The notes under the pieces were generated by a model. It worked only from the letters and a program-made list of their open reading frames with translations, was not told the DNA's origin and ran no database searches. From Sipunculus nudus (lineage: Eukaryota > Annelida > Sipuncula > Golfingiida > Sipunculidae), in assembly GCA_026874595.1 (NCBI GenBank), contig CM049311.1, positions 17,815,676-17,879,675 of the forward strand: a stretch of 64,000 nucleotides of DNA, written 5' to 3'. Below are positions 1-13,274 of this stretch, one piece after another. The position numbers and the translations under genes are program-made. Position 1 is the first letter of the stretch. Each line of letters begins with the position of its first letter.

Positions 1-574
1 GTGGCCAGGGAGGTCAAGGTGGCCAAGGAGGACAAGGGCCTCAAGGACCCCAGGGACCACAAGGACCACAGGGAGGCCAAGGAGGACAAGGTGGCCGAGG
101 CGGACAGGGACCACATGGACCTCAAGGACCCCAGGGACCACAAGGACCACAGGGACCACAAGGACCTCAAGGACCACAGTGACAAAGGCCTCAGGGAGGA
201 CAGGGAGGACAAGGCGGTAACGGCGGGCAGGGACCACAAGGACCTCAGGGACCACAAGGACCACAAGGAGGCCAAGGAGGTCAAGGTGGACAAGGTGGTC
301 AAGGACCACAGGGAGGTCAAGGTGGACAAGGACCACAGGGAGGTCACGGTGGCCAGGGAGAACAAGGACCTCAAGGACCCCAGGGACCACAAGGACCACA
401 GGGACCACAGGGACCACAGGGAGGCCAAGGAGGACAAGGCGGTCAAGGACCACAGGGAGGTCAAGGTGGACAAGGACCACACGAAGGTCAAGGTGGGCAA
501 GGACCACAGGGAGGTCAAGGTGGGCACGGACCACAGGGAATTGGAAATGATGAAGATGATTCCACGGTTCAACT
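1..574 (+). pseudogene. Gly/Gln/Pro-rich linker exon region of the cellulase locus
   Basis: Reading from base 3, this stretch encodes alternating GGQ and GPQ triplets that look collagen-like but without a strict Gly-X-Y register, ending GIGNDEDDSTVQ. A TGA at 180-182 interrupts it. The acidic end leads into the CBM2-like domain, which lies in the next frame, so one base appears to be missing near 574. The DNA is a degenerate tandem array of 9-base units and the left end is cut by the window. It is most likely a low-complexity spacer between secreted domains. The long lysine/aspartate-rich frame starting at base 1 is a by-product of the repeats. Confidence 0.55.
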
Positions 575-1036
575 GATCCATTCGTACAGTTTGATGGTCA
601 TTTCAAGCTGGTGGCTCCTGATTGTGTTTGCAGGCCAGTCATTAAACTGACCATGAAAAAGAAGATCTTAGACCTATGGGTAACTACGCGCCAGAAAAAT
701 TTTGATTTAAATATGCAGTATCAAAATAAAATCACAATATAAATTTGGCTTTATCTGTGAGATGCTATAAATCTTTTAGTTTGCTGTCTTGTTCTCTTCG
801 TGAACAGAACATACTAAAACTGTAGCAGGTCTTGATTATATTTGTTTTTCATTAAATCCAAAATAAAGCAAGGACCAGAAACTTCTTTGATACTTGATTA
901 TTTAAAAGATATTATAAAAAGATATAATGTATTATTTCCCATCTGCAGGTAAATGAGGTAACAATGATGACACCTATCAAGGGCAAAGAATTCACAATGA
1001 AGTTGAACCACAGAAAACATGCTGGCGAAGAGGTAA
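575..1036 (+). pseudogene. CBM2-like cellulose-binding module, two exons
   Basis: The first part (575-676) reads DPFVQFDGHFKLVAPD and continues to PVIKLTMKKKILDLW, then a donor GTAACT. The second part begins after the acceptor ATCTGCAG at 948 and reads VNEVTMMTPIKGKEFTMKLN, then HRKHAGEEVK. The join TGG|GTA keeps phase 0. The spacing of aromatic residues, the alternating hydrophobic strands and the LDLWV motif resemble family 2 carbohydrate-binding modules that precede GH9 domains in molluscan cellulases. A good acceptor (GTGTTTGCAG at 622-631) also lies inside the first part, so the 5' boundary is uncertain. A TGA follows at 1039. The family call is inferred from pattern and position, not a search. 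Confidence 0.5.
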
Positions 1037-1041
1037 AATGA

Positions 1042-2787
1042 GGTGAAGGATATGGTCACGGTGGTCAAGGAGGAGAAGTGGGTCAAGGAGAACACGGGGG
1101 TGAAGGATATGGTCATGGAGGACATGGAGGAGTAGGTGGTCAAGGAGGACATGAGGGTGAAGGATATGGTCAAGGAGGACACGGAGGAGCAGGTGGTCAA
1201 GGAGGACACGGAGGAGAAGGTGGTTAAGGCGGACCCGGAGGTGAAGGATATGGTCACGGTGGTCAAGGAGGAGAAGTTGGTCAAGGAGAACACGGGGGTG
1301 AAGGATATGGTCATGGAGGACATGGAGGAGTAGGTGGTCAAGGAGGACATGAGGGTGAAGGATATGGTCAAGGAGGACACGGAGGAGCAGGTGGTCAAGG
1401 AGGACACGGAGGAGAAGGTGGTTAAGGCGGACCCGGAGGTGAAGGATATGGTCACGGTGGTCAAGGAGGAGAAGTTGGTCAAGGAGAACACGGGGGTGAA
1501 GGATATGGTCATGGAGGACATGGAGGAGTAGGTGGTCAAGGAGGACATGAGGGTGAAGGATATGGTCATGGAGGACACGGAGGAGTAGGTGGTCAAGGAG
1601 GACATGAGGGTGAAGGATATGGTCAAGGAGGACACGGAGGAGTAGGTGGTCAATTAGGACATGAGGGTGAAGGATATGGTCAAGGAGGACACGGAGGAGA
1701 AGGTGGTAAAGGCGGACCCGGAGGTGAAGGATATGGTCACGGTGGTCAAGGAGGAGAAGTTGGTCAAGGAGAACACGGGGGTGAAGGATATGGTCATGGA
1801 GGACATGGAGGAGTAGGTGGTCAAGGAGGACATGAGGGTGAAGGATATGGTCAAGGAGGACACGGAGGAGTAGGTGGTCAAGGAGGACATGGTCAAGGAG
1901 GACACGGAGGAGAAGGTGGTAAAGGCGGACCCGGAGGTGAAGGATATGGTCACGGTGGTCAAGGAGGAGAAGTTGGTCAAGGAGAACACGGGGGTGAAGG
2001 ATATGGTCATGGAGGACATGGAGGAGTAGGTGGTCAAGGAGGACATGAGGGTGAAGGATATGGTCAAGGAGGACACGGAGGAGTAGGTGGTCAAGGAGGA
2101 CATGAGGGTGAAGGATATGGTCAAGGAGGACACGGAGGAGCAGGTGGTCAAGGAGGACACGGAGGAGAAGGTGGTTAAGGCGGACCCGGAGGTGAAGGAT
2201 ATGGTCACGGTGGTCAAGGAGGAGAAGTTGGTCAAGGAGAACACGGGGGTGAAGGATATGGTCATGGAGGACATGGAGGAGTAGGTGGTCAAGGAGGACA
2301 TGAGGGTGAAGGATATGGTCAAGGAGGACACGGAGGAGTAGGTGGTCAAGGAGGACATGAGGGTGAAGGATATGGTCAAGGAGGACACGGAGGAGTAGGT
2401 GGTCAAGGAGGACATGAGGGTGAAGGATATGGTCAAGGAGGACACGGAGGAGTAGGTGGTCAAGGAGGACATGAGGGTGAAGGATATGGTCAAGGAGGAC
2501 ACGGAGGAGTAGGTGGTCAAGGAGGACATGAGGGTGAAGGATATGGTCAGGGAGGACACGGAGGAGAAGGTGGTAAAGGCGGACCCGGAGGTGAAGGATA
2601 TGGTCACGGTGGTCAAGGAGGAGAAGTTGGTCAAGGAGGACATGAGGGTGAAGGATATGGCCATTGAGGACATGGAGGAGAAGTTGGTCAAGGTGGACAA
2701 GGAGGTGAAGGATACGTTCACGGTGGTCAAGGAGGAGAAGGTGGTCAAGGAGGACACGGAGGTGAAGGATATGTTCAGGGAGGATAA
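1042..2787 (+). repeat. Gly/His/Gln/Glu coding repeat array with nonsense codons
   Basis: In the same frame as the flanking exon sequence, this array encodes units such as GEGYGHGGHGGVGGQGG. Higher-order units of about 198 bp are visible; 1136-1333 and 1334-1531 are near-identical. Copy-number changes are in multiples of three, so the frame survives for 1.7 kb, as expected of a translated linker. Within the recurring GGT GGT NAA GGC GGA segment three copies carry TAA (1225, 1423, 2176) and others carry AAA (about 1707, 1919, 2572). TGA at 2665 and TAA at 2785 also occur. The long Leu/His-rich and Ser/Thr-rich frames on the opposite strand are repeat shadows. Confidence 0.8.
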
Positions 2788-3208
2788 GGACAAAGCAGTG
2801 GTAACGAAGGAAGTGCAAACGGAAACGGAGGCTATGAAGGATTTGGTGGAGAGGGCATGGGAGGTTCTGAAGGCTCAGAATCTGGCAGTGGAAACGAGGC
2901 TGGCAATGGAGGTGTCGAAGAGGGTACGGAGGGAACTTGGGTAAACGGATCCGAGGGGGGTTCCGAATCCGGCGAAAATGGCAGTTCTGAGTCAAGCTCA
3001 ACCACTGTGACAGAAACCTCGGGAAATGAAGGTAGTTCCACAGGTGAAGAGGAAGGTTCCTCCACTGAAACAGAAGGTTCATCCGAGTCTGGATCTGAAG
3101 CTGGATCAGAAAGTGCTTCAGGCGGTGAGGAAAGTTCTATAGAAGAGGCCTGGGACGAGAGCTCACTGTCAGAGGGATATAACGGCATGGGAACTCCATC
3201 CGCTTCCG
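2788..3208 (+). pseudogene. Acidic Ser/Gly/Glu linker, 3' part of the repeat exon
   Basis: The frame stays open from the TAA at 2785 to a donor GTACGT at 3209. It encodes a sequence dominated by Gly, Ser, Glu and Thr, ending YNGMGTPSAS. Such acidic disordered linkers commonly separate binding and catalytic modules in secreted glycosidases. The exon ends in phase 1, matching the next exon at 3566. It contains no cysteine pair, membrane span or recognised domain. Confidence 0.7.
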
Positions 3209-3555
3209 GTACGTGCTTTCATTATTACGTTTTCTTGAAATTACAAATAGAAATTTCATGTTTTCTTCAATGTTCAATAAGTTATTATATAAATATACCC
3301 CGAATTATCTAGTTGAATATCTAGCGAAATTTTGCATACTGACTTGCAGGAAATTAGAAGAAAAAAAATTCTCTACATATGATAACGTCTGGGGTAAAAT
3401 GGTTCAGTTTGTTATTAAAATATCAACTATTACATCAACTGACCAGTATTTTCAAACAACGATGGATGCCGAGAGGATAAATTCCTGTGTATACAATTAC
3501 ACGTGACACAACAAAAAACACGAGATCTTTTGCAAGTCGAAACAGGGGTTCTTGA

Positions 3556-4307
<752 letters not shown>

Positions 4308-4316
4308 GTAGGGAGA

Positions 4317-4317
<1 letters not shown>

Positions 4318-4386
<69 letters not shown>

Positions 4387-4397
4387 AAGTATACATG

Positions 4398-4436
<39 letters not shown>

Positions 4437-4440
4437 GTAT
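4318..4440. repeat. (AT)n microsatellite just inside the intron donor
   Basis: Long alternating TA tract with two interruptions near 4381-4410. It starts ten bases after the donor at 4308. Confidence 0.95.
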
Positions 4441-4486
4441 AGGCATAATTGTACAATTAATGGTTAAGGCATTTCTTTCCTTTTTA

Positions 4487-4890
4487 AAGGGGCCTAATCA
4501 CATATAAAGCATGTTGCATTTACACGAAAATTAGCTTCTTCTCTTTAAAATGAATCTGTGCCTCCCAAAATATTGCCTTGAAAATGTTTGCTTACTCTTG
4601 CATAAGAGTGTTAAAAACAGTGCACCGGGCGCGATCACAGGTGTCAGCATAAACATAGCGCGACACAACACGTGTCAGTCAGGAGATGCCCTGACTGACT
4701 TGGCCCCATAAATTAAATACTAGTACTATGTTCCCGCTGTATGAAACACCGCATGTTGCGGATCAAAGTCGTACCTCTGGTCACGCGGCCCTGTTATGGT
4801 AAACATACACACGTGGACTGTGTTTACCATAACGCAGAGCCAAAACAAGGTGTTAAACAGCCGTAGTGAGGTACTGAGACTGTGTCCGGG
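4487..4890. repeat. Interspersed repeat, second copy at 16981-17130
   Basis: The segment beginning AAGGGGCCTAATCACATATA is repeated at 16981 with about 85 percent identity by eye, up to a shared GGGCGCGATCACAGGTGTCA. No coding potential was seen. The right limit is a guess. Confidence 0.6.
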
Positions 4891-5364
4891 GATGTTTTTG
4901 CTAGGAAACTTTTGTATAAAGCAAAACTAAACTGATAGTGTGAAAAATAGGCATATTATTACTCCTGATTATGTCCCTTAAAGCATTTTCAAATTCAAGA
5001 TTCAAAGTTCCATGAGTTTTTAGGATGAATACCAACCGTTTTTTCATATATATGGATATCACGATGGATTTATGAAGACCTGTAGCAATCATAAGCAAAT
5101 TACTTTGAAGCGAGAAACACGATATTGGAACACTTGAAATGATATTGTACCCACGCATCTTAGTTTAATGGTTACTTGCACATTATTCCAAGATTTCTGT
5201 GATTTTGACACTAAATATAGATAAAGTCCTACTTACAATTAGAGCTTTTGTTTGCAGGTTGGAGACGGATAAACGGATTGTATATAAGAGGAACTCGAAG
5301 ACTATGTCAAAACGAAGTAATGTTAAAACCATTTCTTCCTTTTTTCTCACATTTCTATTTGTAG

Positions 5365-6367
<1,003 letters not shown>

Positions 6368-6770
6368 GTGAGTTACACGCGATGTATTATGTTAAACGAA
6401 GAGCAGTTCATCTTTTTTACTTTTATGCGAAGCTTCTTTCGTGAAGAAAATACAAAGAATTAAGATATACAGACGGCTGCTATTGTGCTTGTCAGTTGAC
6501 ATAAGTACATACTAAATTATCATCATTATTGATTTCCTAACCCGAAATCGGACAATACATGTCATTCAATAGAACATATTTTCCATATTAGAATAAGTAT
6601 GGGTACCTTTGAATTAGAAATTGCATACTAGCAAATAAGCCAGGAATGACCATGGACAAGTGCATATATGGTACCATCACTAGCCAACTGGTACACGAGA
6701 CAGGTGCAGTTTCCAACTATTCCTCGATCTTTGAAAGCATACTTTAGTCCTTGGATTTTTTTTTCAATAG

Positions 6771-8270
6771 ACTTTGATATACAGCATGACCGAGGATTCC
6801 GAGGCCAGAAGCAAAATCGAGAACTTCCTGAGCAAATTTATTGAAGGAAAGGATGGCAACGTGTACACTCCTAACGGCCTTGCCTGGCACATGCAATGGG
6901 GACCTAACAGGTGAGAATAAATCACTTCCTACATGATTCATTGCTTGTTTATGGAAGATGTGTTAGACATTACAGCAAACATTTTCAAGGGATCTGAAAA
7001 GCGTTGGTTCGGATCAGATGAGGATAACTCTATTATATGGGTTTTTTTTTTCATTATTCGGTATACGAATAAGCTTCCTGGTGATGAATTGAAATAATGG
7101 AAGAGGACCAAGAATGTACCTTAGGAGAAGATCTTTGGAGGCATAGTCACTGACACCTGTATATAGTTTCCTTTTTCTAAAAATATTTTTTGTTTGGTTT
7201 TTATTGCTAAACACCCAATTGATGTACCATTACTGATTCTGAAAAGTCAAATCCTCCATTTCCCTAGCTTGTTTCAGCAAATATTAAAATTTCTCTGCTT
7301 TTATATGTCTTATTAATATGTACTATTGTGCTAAAAGCTATATGATTGGTGAAATACCCAGGTATGCCGCCAACGCCGCCGCTAATGCATCCATTGCCGC
7401 CAAGCACGATATCACATCCGAGGAGTACAACGAGTGGGCCAAGGGACAGATCCATTACATGCTGGGACTAACGGAGAAACAACAGAACAGCTTCGTCGTC
7501 GGCTTCGGCGACTCACCTGGAAAACCTCACCACAGGAGCAGGTATGTGTTTTATATTATAAAGGTCACTTTTACTTTTATGTGCATTCGATTTATTTTAC
7601 GATCGTACTTTTGACACATTTTATTCCTAAATGTCTAGGCTTGTTCATTCCTCTGGCTAGCCTCTGGTTATGAACAGCGTTATGAAATCTAAGTAGCTAT
7701 AACAGTTACTAGAAGTTTATTCGTTATACAAAATGCCCGACGCCAATGTGCACTCGTGCACGCTCGGGAGAAGAGAGTGTTTATTTGTTGAAAGGAAAGG
7801 ACCAAAACGAACAGGAGCCCAGACCATTGCATTAAAAAGCTCCATATAGTGTATAGAAAAAGAAAAATATCCTTTTCATCTATATATCTTCAAAGAGAAG
7901 AAAAGAAACCTAAAAGTCTTGTTACTCTGTATGAGTGATGTAAAAATGATGTTACCTTCTATATTGTAGTAAAAAGTAAGTTCAATATTCAGAAATATTA
8001 AATACTACCCCAATATCGACTAAGAAATTTCAAAGGATGCTGATAATGATAATGCTTAGCCTTAAATTTCCTCTCAACAGCTCCTGTGCCGACCTGGATG
8101 AGCCCTGCACCACTTACTACCAGGAACAGCAGGGTCCTAACCCTCACGTGCTGTACGGCGCCCTGGTGGGAGGTCCCGACAAGCAGGACAACTTCAAGGA
8201 CGAAAGGAACGACTACATCCAGAGCGAGGTGGCGTGGATTACAACGCCGGTTTCCAGACCGCCGTGGCTG
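6771..8270 (+). pseudogene. GH9 C-terminal exons (6771-6910, 7362-7541, 8081-8270)
   Basis: The exons encode TLIYSMTEDSEARSKIENFL and NVYTPNGLAWHMQWG, then RYAANAAANASIAAKHDIT up to SFVVGFGDSP and the catalytic PHHRSS, then CADLDEPCTTYY, LYGALVGGPD and NDYIQSEVA. After GTG GCG TG the frame jumps: the following bases read DYNAGFQTAVAG, the expected GH9 ending, only one frame over. One base is therefore missing near 8235. Unshifted translation gives WITTPVSRPPWL. The donor GTAAGA follows at 8271. Confidence 0.8.
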
Positions 8271-8343
8271 GTAAGACCTCTCATACATTATAATGCATCA
8301 GTTTCCACATTAGTTAAGGGGTTAAATTTACCTTGTACATTAT

Positions 8344-11300
8344 AACAAGGCCTACAGGCCAAATGCGAACCTGTTCAATGAGATTACACCAGTTACTTTT
8401 TAAGAACATGTGTAACATGTATATGAACAATGCAAGTACTAAACACTTAGAACAAGAAACAATTTAACAAACATCACTGCTGAAATTCTGGCATGGGTGC
8501 ACAAAACACAAAAACTAGAATACGGGTAGTCAACAAGGGACTACGTGTATCCACCAAAATCAGAGTGGGACGGGTGAAGTGATCGGCATGGATTGAGTGG
8601 CAAGGGGAAACAAAGTGAGGTGTATTGCATAATAGCCTGGATATCTTCAGCTGAAATGTGTATGTAGGTTGCGCCACCTACCACAAAATACAAAAAGCTG
8701 TCCAAGATGTATAAACATGCAAAATTTTAGGCAGATAAGTCAAACCACTACTGAGATATGAGTGATTTTAGCCCACGGCAGACAAACAGAAGGACGCTGT
8801 GCAAAAAATGGTGGCAGGTGGTGCTACCAATTTTGTGTATGATTAAGAGCTATGGAAGATCTATACACATGCAAAATATCAGGAGGGTATGTCAAACGAG
8901 TCCTGAGATATAAGCCTGAATGTCTGCAGCATAGACATAAATGTAGGTGGCGCCACCTGCTAAAAAATCGAGAAAGCTATCCAAGATGTATAAACATGCA
9001 AAATTTTAGGCAGATAAGTCAAACTACTACTGAGATATGAGTGATTTTTGCCCATGACAGACAAACAGACGGATGGCGCCACCAGTTTTGCGTATGATAA
9101 AAGAGCTATGTGAGATCTATAAACATGCAAAATTTTTGCCAAATCGGTCAAATTGTTCCCGAGATATGAGCTTGGATGTCTGCAGCGTAAATCTGAATGT
9201 AGGTGGCACCACCTGTAATAATATCAAGAAAGCTGTCAAGGATGTATAAATCTGCAAAATTTCAGGTGGATAAGTCAAACCACTGCCGAGATATGAGTGA
9301 TTTTATCCCAAGGCAGATGAACAGATGGACGCTGGGCAAAAATGGTTGCAGGTGGCGCCACCAGTTTTGCGCATGATAAAGAGCTATGGGAGATCTATAC
9401 ACATGCAAAAATTTTGGTCCAACTAGTTAAATGGTTCCTGAGATATAAGCTTGGATGTCTGAAGCATAAACATAAACGTAGGTGGCGCCACCTGTCATAA
9501 AATCAAGAAAGCTGTTCAGGATGTATACACATGCAAAATTCCAGGTGGGTAAGTCCAACCAATGCAGAGATATGAGTGTTTTTATCCCAAGGCAGATGAA
9601 CAGATGGACGCTATGGAAAAATGGTTGCAGGTGGCGCCACCATTTTAAGTGTATGTTATAACGCTATCCAAGGGCTACATTTGTGCAAAATTTTTAGCCT
9701 GATCGGTCAAACAGATCTGGAAACAGACGCACAAATGGACGCTGGGAAGAAAGGAAAGGTCAGAGGTCAACCAAAAATGAGGGCGCAGCAGTCCACATGT
9801 GACCCGATCATAATTCCTAATTTCAAACAATTCTGCCCAGTGGTTACTGAGGAAACCTAAGCAGCAGTGTCATTGGCGTCGGCGTCCGACTGAAAACAGA
9901 GTATCAACAAAACTCTGTTTTGGCGAATACAATGATTGTAGCTGGCACCACCAGTCTTTTATACAACGAACAGATATATACATATGCCCAATGTCAGACT
10001 GATATGTCAAACCCCTCCTGTGAAATAAGAAGGGACATACACTGTGCAAAATTTATTGTATTTGGCGCCACCAGTCTTCTACACTAAAAAGCTACCCGAT
10101 ATGTATTAACACAGCCAATTTTAGGCTGATGTATCAAATTCCTCTGTAGAAATAAGCAGGCACATACACTGCAAAAGTCAATGTTGGTGGCACCACCTGT
10201 CTTGTAAATGAGAATACCATTAAAGACGCATAGACAGGTCAAAATATCAGGCCAATACATCAAACGTCCCCAGAGTTTGATGCACAGGGCTGACAAGGCT
10301 TAGGTGAGTAAGGCAGTTGCCCCCGAGTGAACTGTGACAAATTGCTGCCTCAAGCTACTGCACTGAGTGAACTCTTGACCTGCACCTGGCTAGACTGAGT
10401 GAACTTTTGACCTGTACCTGGCTGCACTGAGTGAACTCTTGACCTGTTGCATAATCTGACACAGTTGGCAGTCTGCCAAAGCTATAAATAGATCCAGGGT
10501 GAACTTTGGTGCCAAATCTGATGCAGTGAGCAGTCTGCCAAAGCTATAAATAGAATGCAGCTACTGCACTGAGTGAACCCTTGACCTATACTTGGCTGCA
10601 CTTCTTCCTACTATTTATTTCAAACTATTTACAGTGCTGACATCATCTTGGCTAATGGCCAACATTAAGGCACTGGCAATCTGCCAATGGTTAACCAAGT
10701 GCTGCCATCTGTACACAAAAATGGTCCCTACTTGAAATAACTTTGAAATTAATTTTCCCAATACAAAATGCTTTCAGCTGACTTTTTATAAAAAAAAAAG
10801 AAAACAGGAATATATGTAAAATTATTAGGCCAAAATAAAAAAAAAAGGTATGGTTCTCAGGCACTTTTTTTCATAAATCAATGCAGGCAGGCGTTTTTTT
10901 AATTTTTAATTTTTTGGTATGTTTCGATAAAAATGACAAATGATTAGGGAAAAGCATGATAATAGCAGATTTATTTTGCTAAACAAGTAAAAGCCCAACA
11001 TAAAAAGGAAATTGTATGATTTTATATCCTTGAAAGAAATGTCCGAGCGGTTGCAGCACAAAATTGATAAGTTTCTATTGAAAATCAAAATAAAAATGTT
11101 TGATGCAGGGGTTTAAAATTGATGCGGGCGGTGCCTGAGAACCATACCTTTTATTTTTTTTGGCCTTACAGATGCATACTGAATGTAAAATTAAAATACA
11201 GATATATCTCATTGATGGCAAATTCTTGAATTAAATTGAGTAGTGATACCAATAATTTTTAATCCATGTACAGTTGTCTTTATATAGCCACAGAGAGCTG

Positions 11301-12519
11301 AATATCCATGATTGTAACACTGCCTGGTATGATGAATAACTTAAATCATAAATCTAAATTTTTTAAGAACTTTCATGTAAGTTATAACCAAAGATAACCT
11401 GAAATCTAAATGTCTATTGGCATGATGTAATAGATGCTGATAAACTGGTGCTAGGTAAATGTAACAGCATCACACAGCTAACATATATGGTAAAATGACT
11501 CAATTCAATCTCCATAATTCAGCCAAAAATCATTTATGTGGAACCATTAATAACAATTATTAAAAGAATAATTGTAGGGATTATTCTGGTAAAATATTTA
11601 ACAAACTGGCTTCAGTGGCATCAGTCGAAAAACGTTTCACAGGTTTATAACTCATATAGGAAGATAGAGCAAACTGGCTTAGTTCATGTCCCGTTACTCA
11701 GCCAAAAAGCACTGAACCAATACCATTTGAACAAACATGAATTATCAACATCTGAGGATAATTTATGTGTGAGATTTAAGAATTTGACCCAGTGGTTTTT
11801 GAGAAAAAGATCTGTGTAGCCACTGAGCTAAAATGGGGTGTTATAGCATATGACTAAATTCAGCTTCCCATAACTTAGCCAAAAGTCACTGAAAAGAGAC
11901 CATTTGAACAAACTTCAGAAAACACTACCCTAGGATCATTTCTGTGCGATATTAAACATTTTGGCCATATGGTTTCAGAGAAGAAGTTTTTTGTAGCCCT
12001 CAGTGTGATTCAGGCTCTGATGACCCCATACAAAAAGGCCGATGCAGATGGCGCCACCTATACCTAAATTTCAGATATGACCTATGTGACCAACATTGGC
12101 ATAAAATTAGGTGATGATAGCTCCAGCCGTTTCTGAGATTTAAATTTTAATATGCTTTTTTGCATAGAAGACAAAGTTCAACCTCCTGTAACTCGGCTAA
12201 AAATCTCCGAACTGGAACCATTCAAACAAACTTGAGAGAGATTGTTCCAGGGATCATTTTTGTGAAATATTGGACATTTTGGCTGGACAGTTTCGGAGAA
12301 GAAGATTTTTAAAGCTTTTTTAGCTGTTCCCCTATAAAATCTAAGAAAATGCAGTTAGCAAAAAAATAAACAAAATCCATTAAGAGTTTTTCAGATGACT
12401 GATTATTTGCAAAAAATTTGGTGACGCTAGCTCCTGCCGTTTTTGTGATAGCTATGGTTATCGTACAGATGACGCACGGCAGACGACGCACCATCACATA
12501 AGCTCACAGGTTCACTAAA
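8344..12519. mobile_element. HINE-like element, family B, interrupted by a family A element
   Basis: The left end is AACAAGGCCTACAGGCC and the right end is GCTCACAGGTTCACTAA. A second copy lies at 43917-46866. The body holds tandem sections: about 46-bp units with ACTGAGTGAACTCTTGACC near 10360-10590, and AT-rich units about GAACAAACTTGAATTATC further right. No transposase frame is present. A family A element (8515-9933) sits between AAAAAC and ATTGTAG, a point that is continuous in the other copy. Together they make most of the last cellulase intron. Structure resembles non-autonomous Helentron derivatives; the class is inferred. Confidence 0.65.
8515..9933. mobile_element. HINE/pearl-like element, family A, nested copy
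   Basis: The left end carries a GTAGTC...GACTAC hairpin and GTATCCACCAAAAT. The interior is a tandem run of about 150-bp half-units that alternate GGTGGCGCCACC palindromes with GAGATATGAGTGATTTTA. The right end is GTTTTGGCGAATAC, roughly the inverted form of the left subterminal motif. Other copies are at 19023 and 39339. There is no coding potential. Confidence 0.7.
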
Positions 12520-13140
12520 AAGTACCTACACTGTGTTTAGGCGATTCTTGAATTGTTCAATCATTAATACGCCTTCCTCAATTCTAGTTGCGAATTCCGT
12601 CCGTTCACATCAAGAGAGCCTGCTAATATAGAATCAGACCATGTCTCTGATTGGCCAGATATATTGATTCAACAGTGATTTATTTTTTTTGAGATAATCA
12701 GTGAAACTGATCACTGCTGAAAGAGCTCCAAGTGCCAGGTTCTTAAATCTCATTCTCAGGCTTCCTGAGCATTGTAGGATTTTTGTATATTTTTGGAGGA
12801 TATTTGTACAACATCAGCCAAATAAAGAAACCTCTCAATATATACTTTACCTGGGTTTGTGTATTTTAAGTTTGTTGGCCCTATGTGGTCATCTGATAAA
12901 ATGCGTTTATTAATATGACAATACCGAAAATATTTCTATATGAGCCCACGATCTTTAGTTTACAAAGAAGGAAAAAAGAAATGATAGCGAACAATAATTT
13001 TTTTTATTTCAAAATGTCTTCTACTTTCAAAAGCAAAGATACTTCATAAACAGGAAAACGCTGTGTACTGTATATTCTGTCTGTCTAATAATGATACTGC
13101 TGGGTACTGACAAAGAAATGTTACTACTTTGATTATGCAT
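12520..13140. other. Intron remainder, no feature seen
   Basis: AT-rich sequence between the family B element and the last cellulase exon. No repeat boundary or frame could be supported. Confidence 0.5.
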
Positions 13141-13163
13141 GCATTATTTCACGTGCATTTCAG

Positions 13164-13254
13164 GTCTCTATCACAAGTATTTAGACGAATAAGTGCTGAT
13201 GCAGACGCAAAGGCCAAAACGTCTCAGAAGAACCCGGATAAAAACTATTAATAA
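13164..13254 (+). pseudogene. Last exon and 3' UTR of the cellulase locus
   Basis: After the acceptor GTGCATTTCAG, phase 1 gives GLYHKYLDE and TAA at 13190-13192, which joins to the expected ...AVA|G of the previous exon. The short UTR contains AATAAA at 13249-13254. With the 1-bp loss upstream the frame would instead end at a TAG a few codons in. This exon was found only by requiring the right phase after a 4.9-kb intron filled with repeats, so the assignment is good but not certain. Confidence 0.6.
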
Positions 13255-13274
13255 AATATTGAATCATATATCAT

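Noticed and set aside
1-576. 191-codon Lys/Asp-rich frame from base 1
   Set aside because: It is the out-of-frame shadow of the GGQ/GPQ repeat; its composition comes from the 9-base unit.
1136-2284. Repeated 65-codon frames starting MVKEDMRVKD
   Set aside because: These are the wrong frame of the coding repeat; their identity reflects repeat duplication.
992-3082. 696-codon Leu/His-rich frame and Ser/Thr-rich frames on the minus strand
   Set aside because: They mirror the Gly-rich repeat and acidic linker on the plus strand, which have matching splice sites and join in phase to GH9.
8515-9933. CRISPR-like array of regularly spaced GGTGGCGCCACC palindromes
   Set aside because: Spacers are themselves repeated, units are about 150 bp, and the context is a eukaryotic intron; it is a tandem-repeat element.
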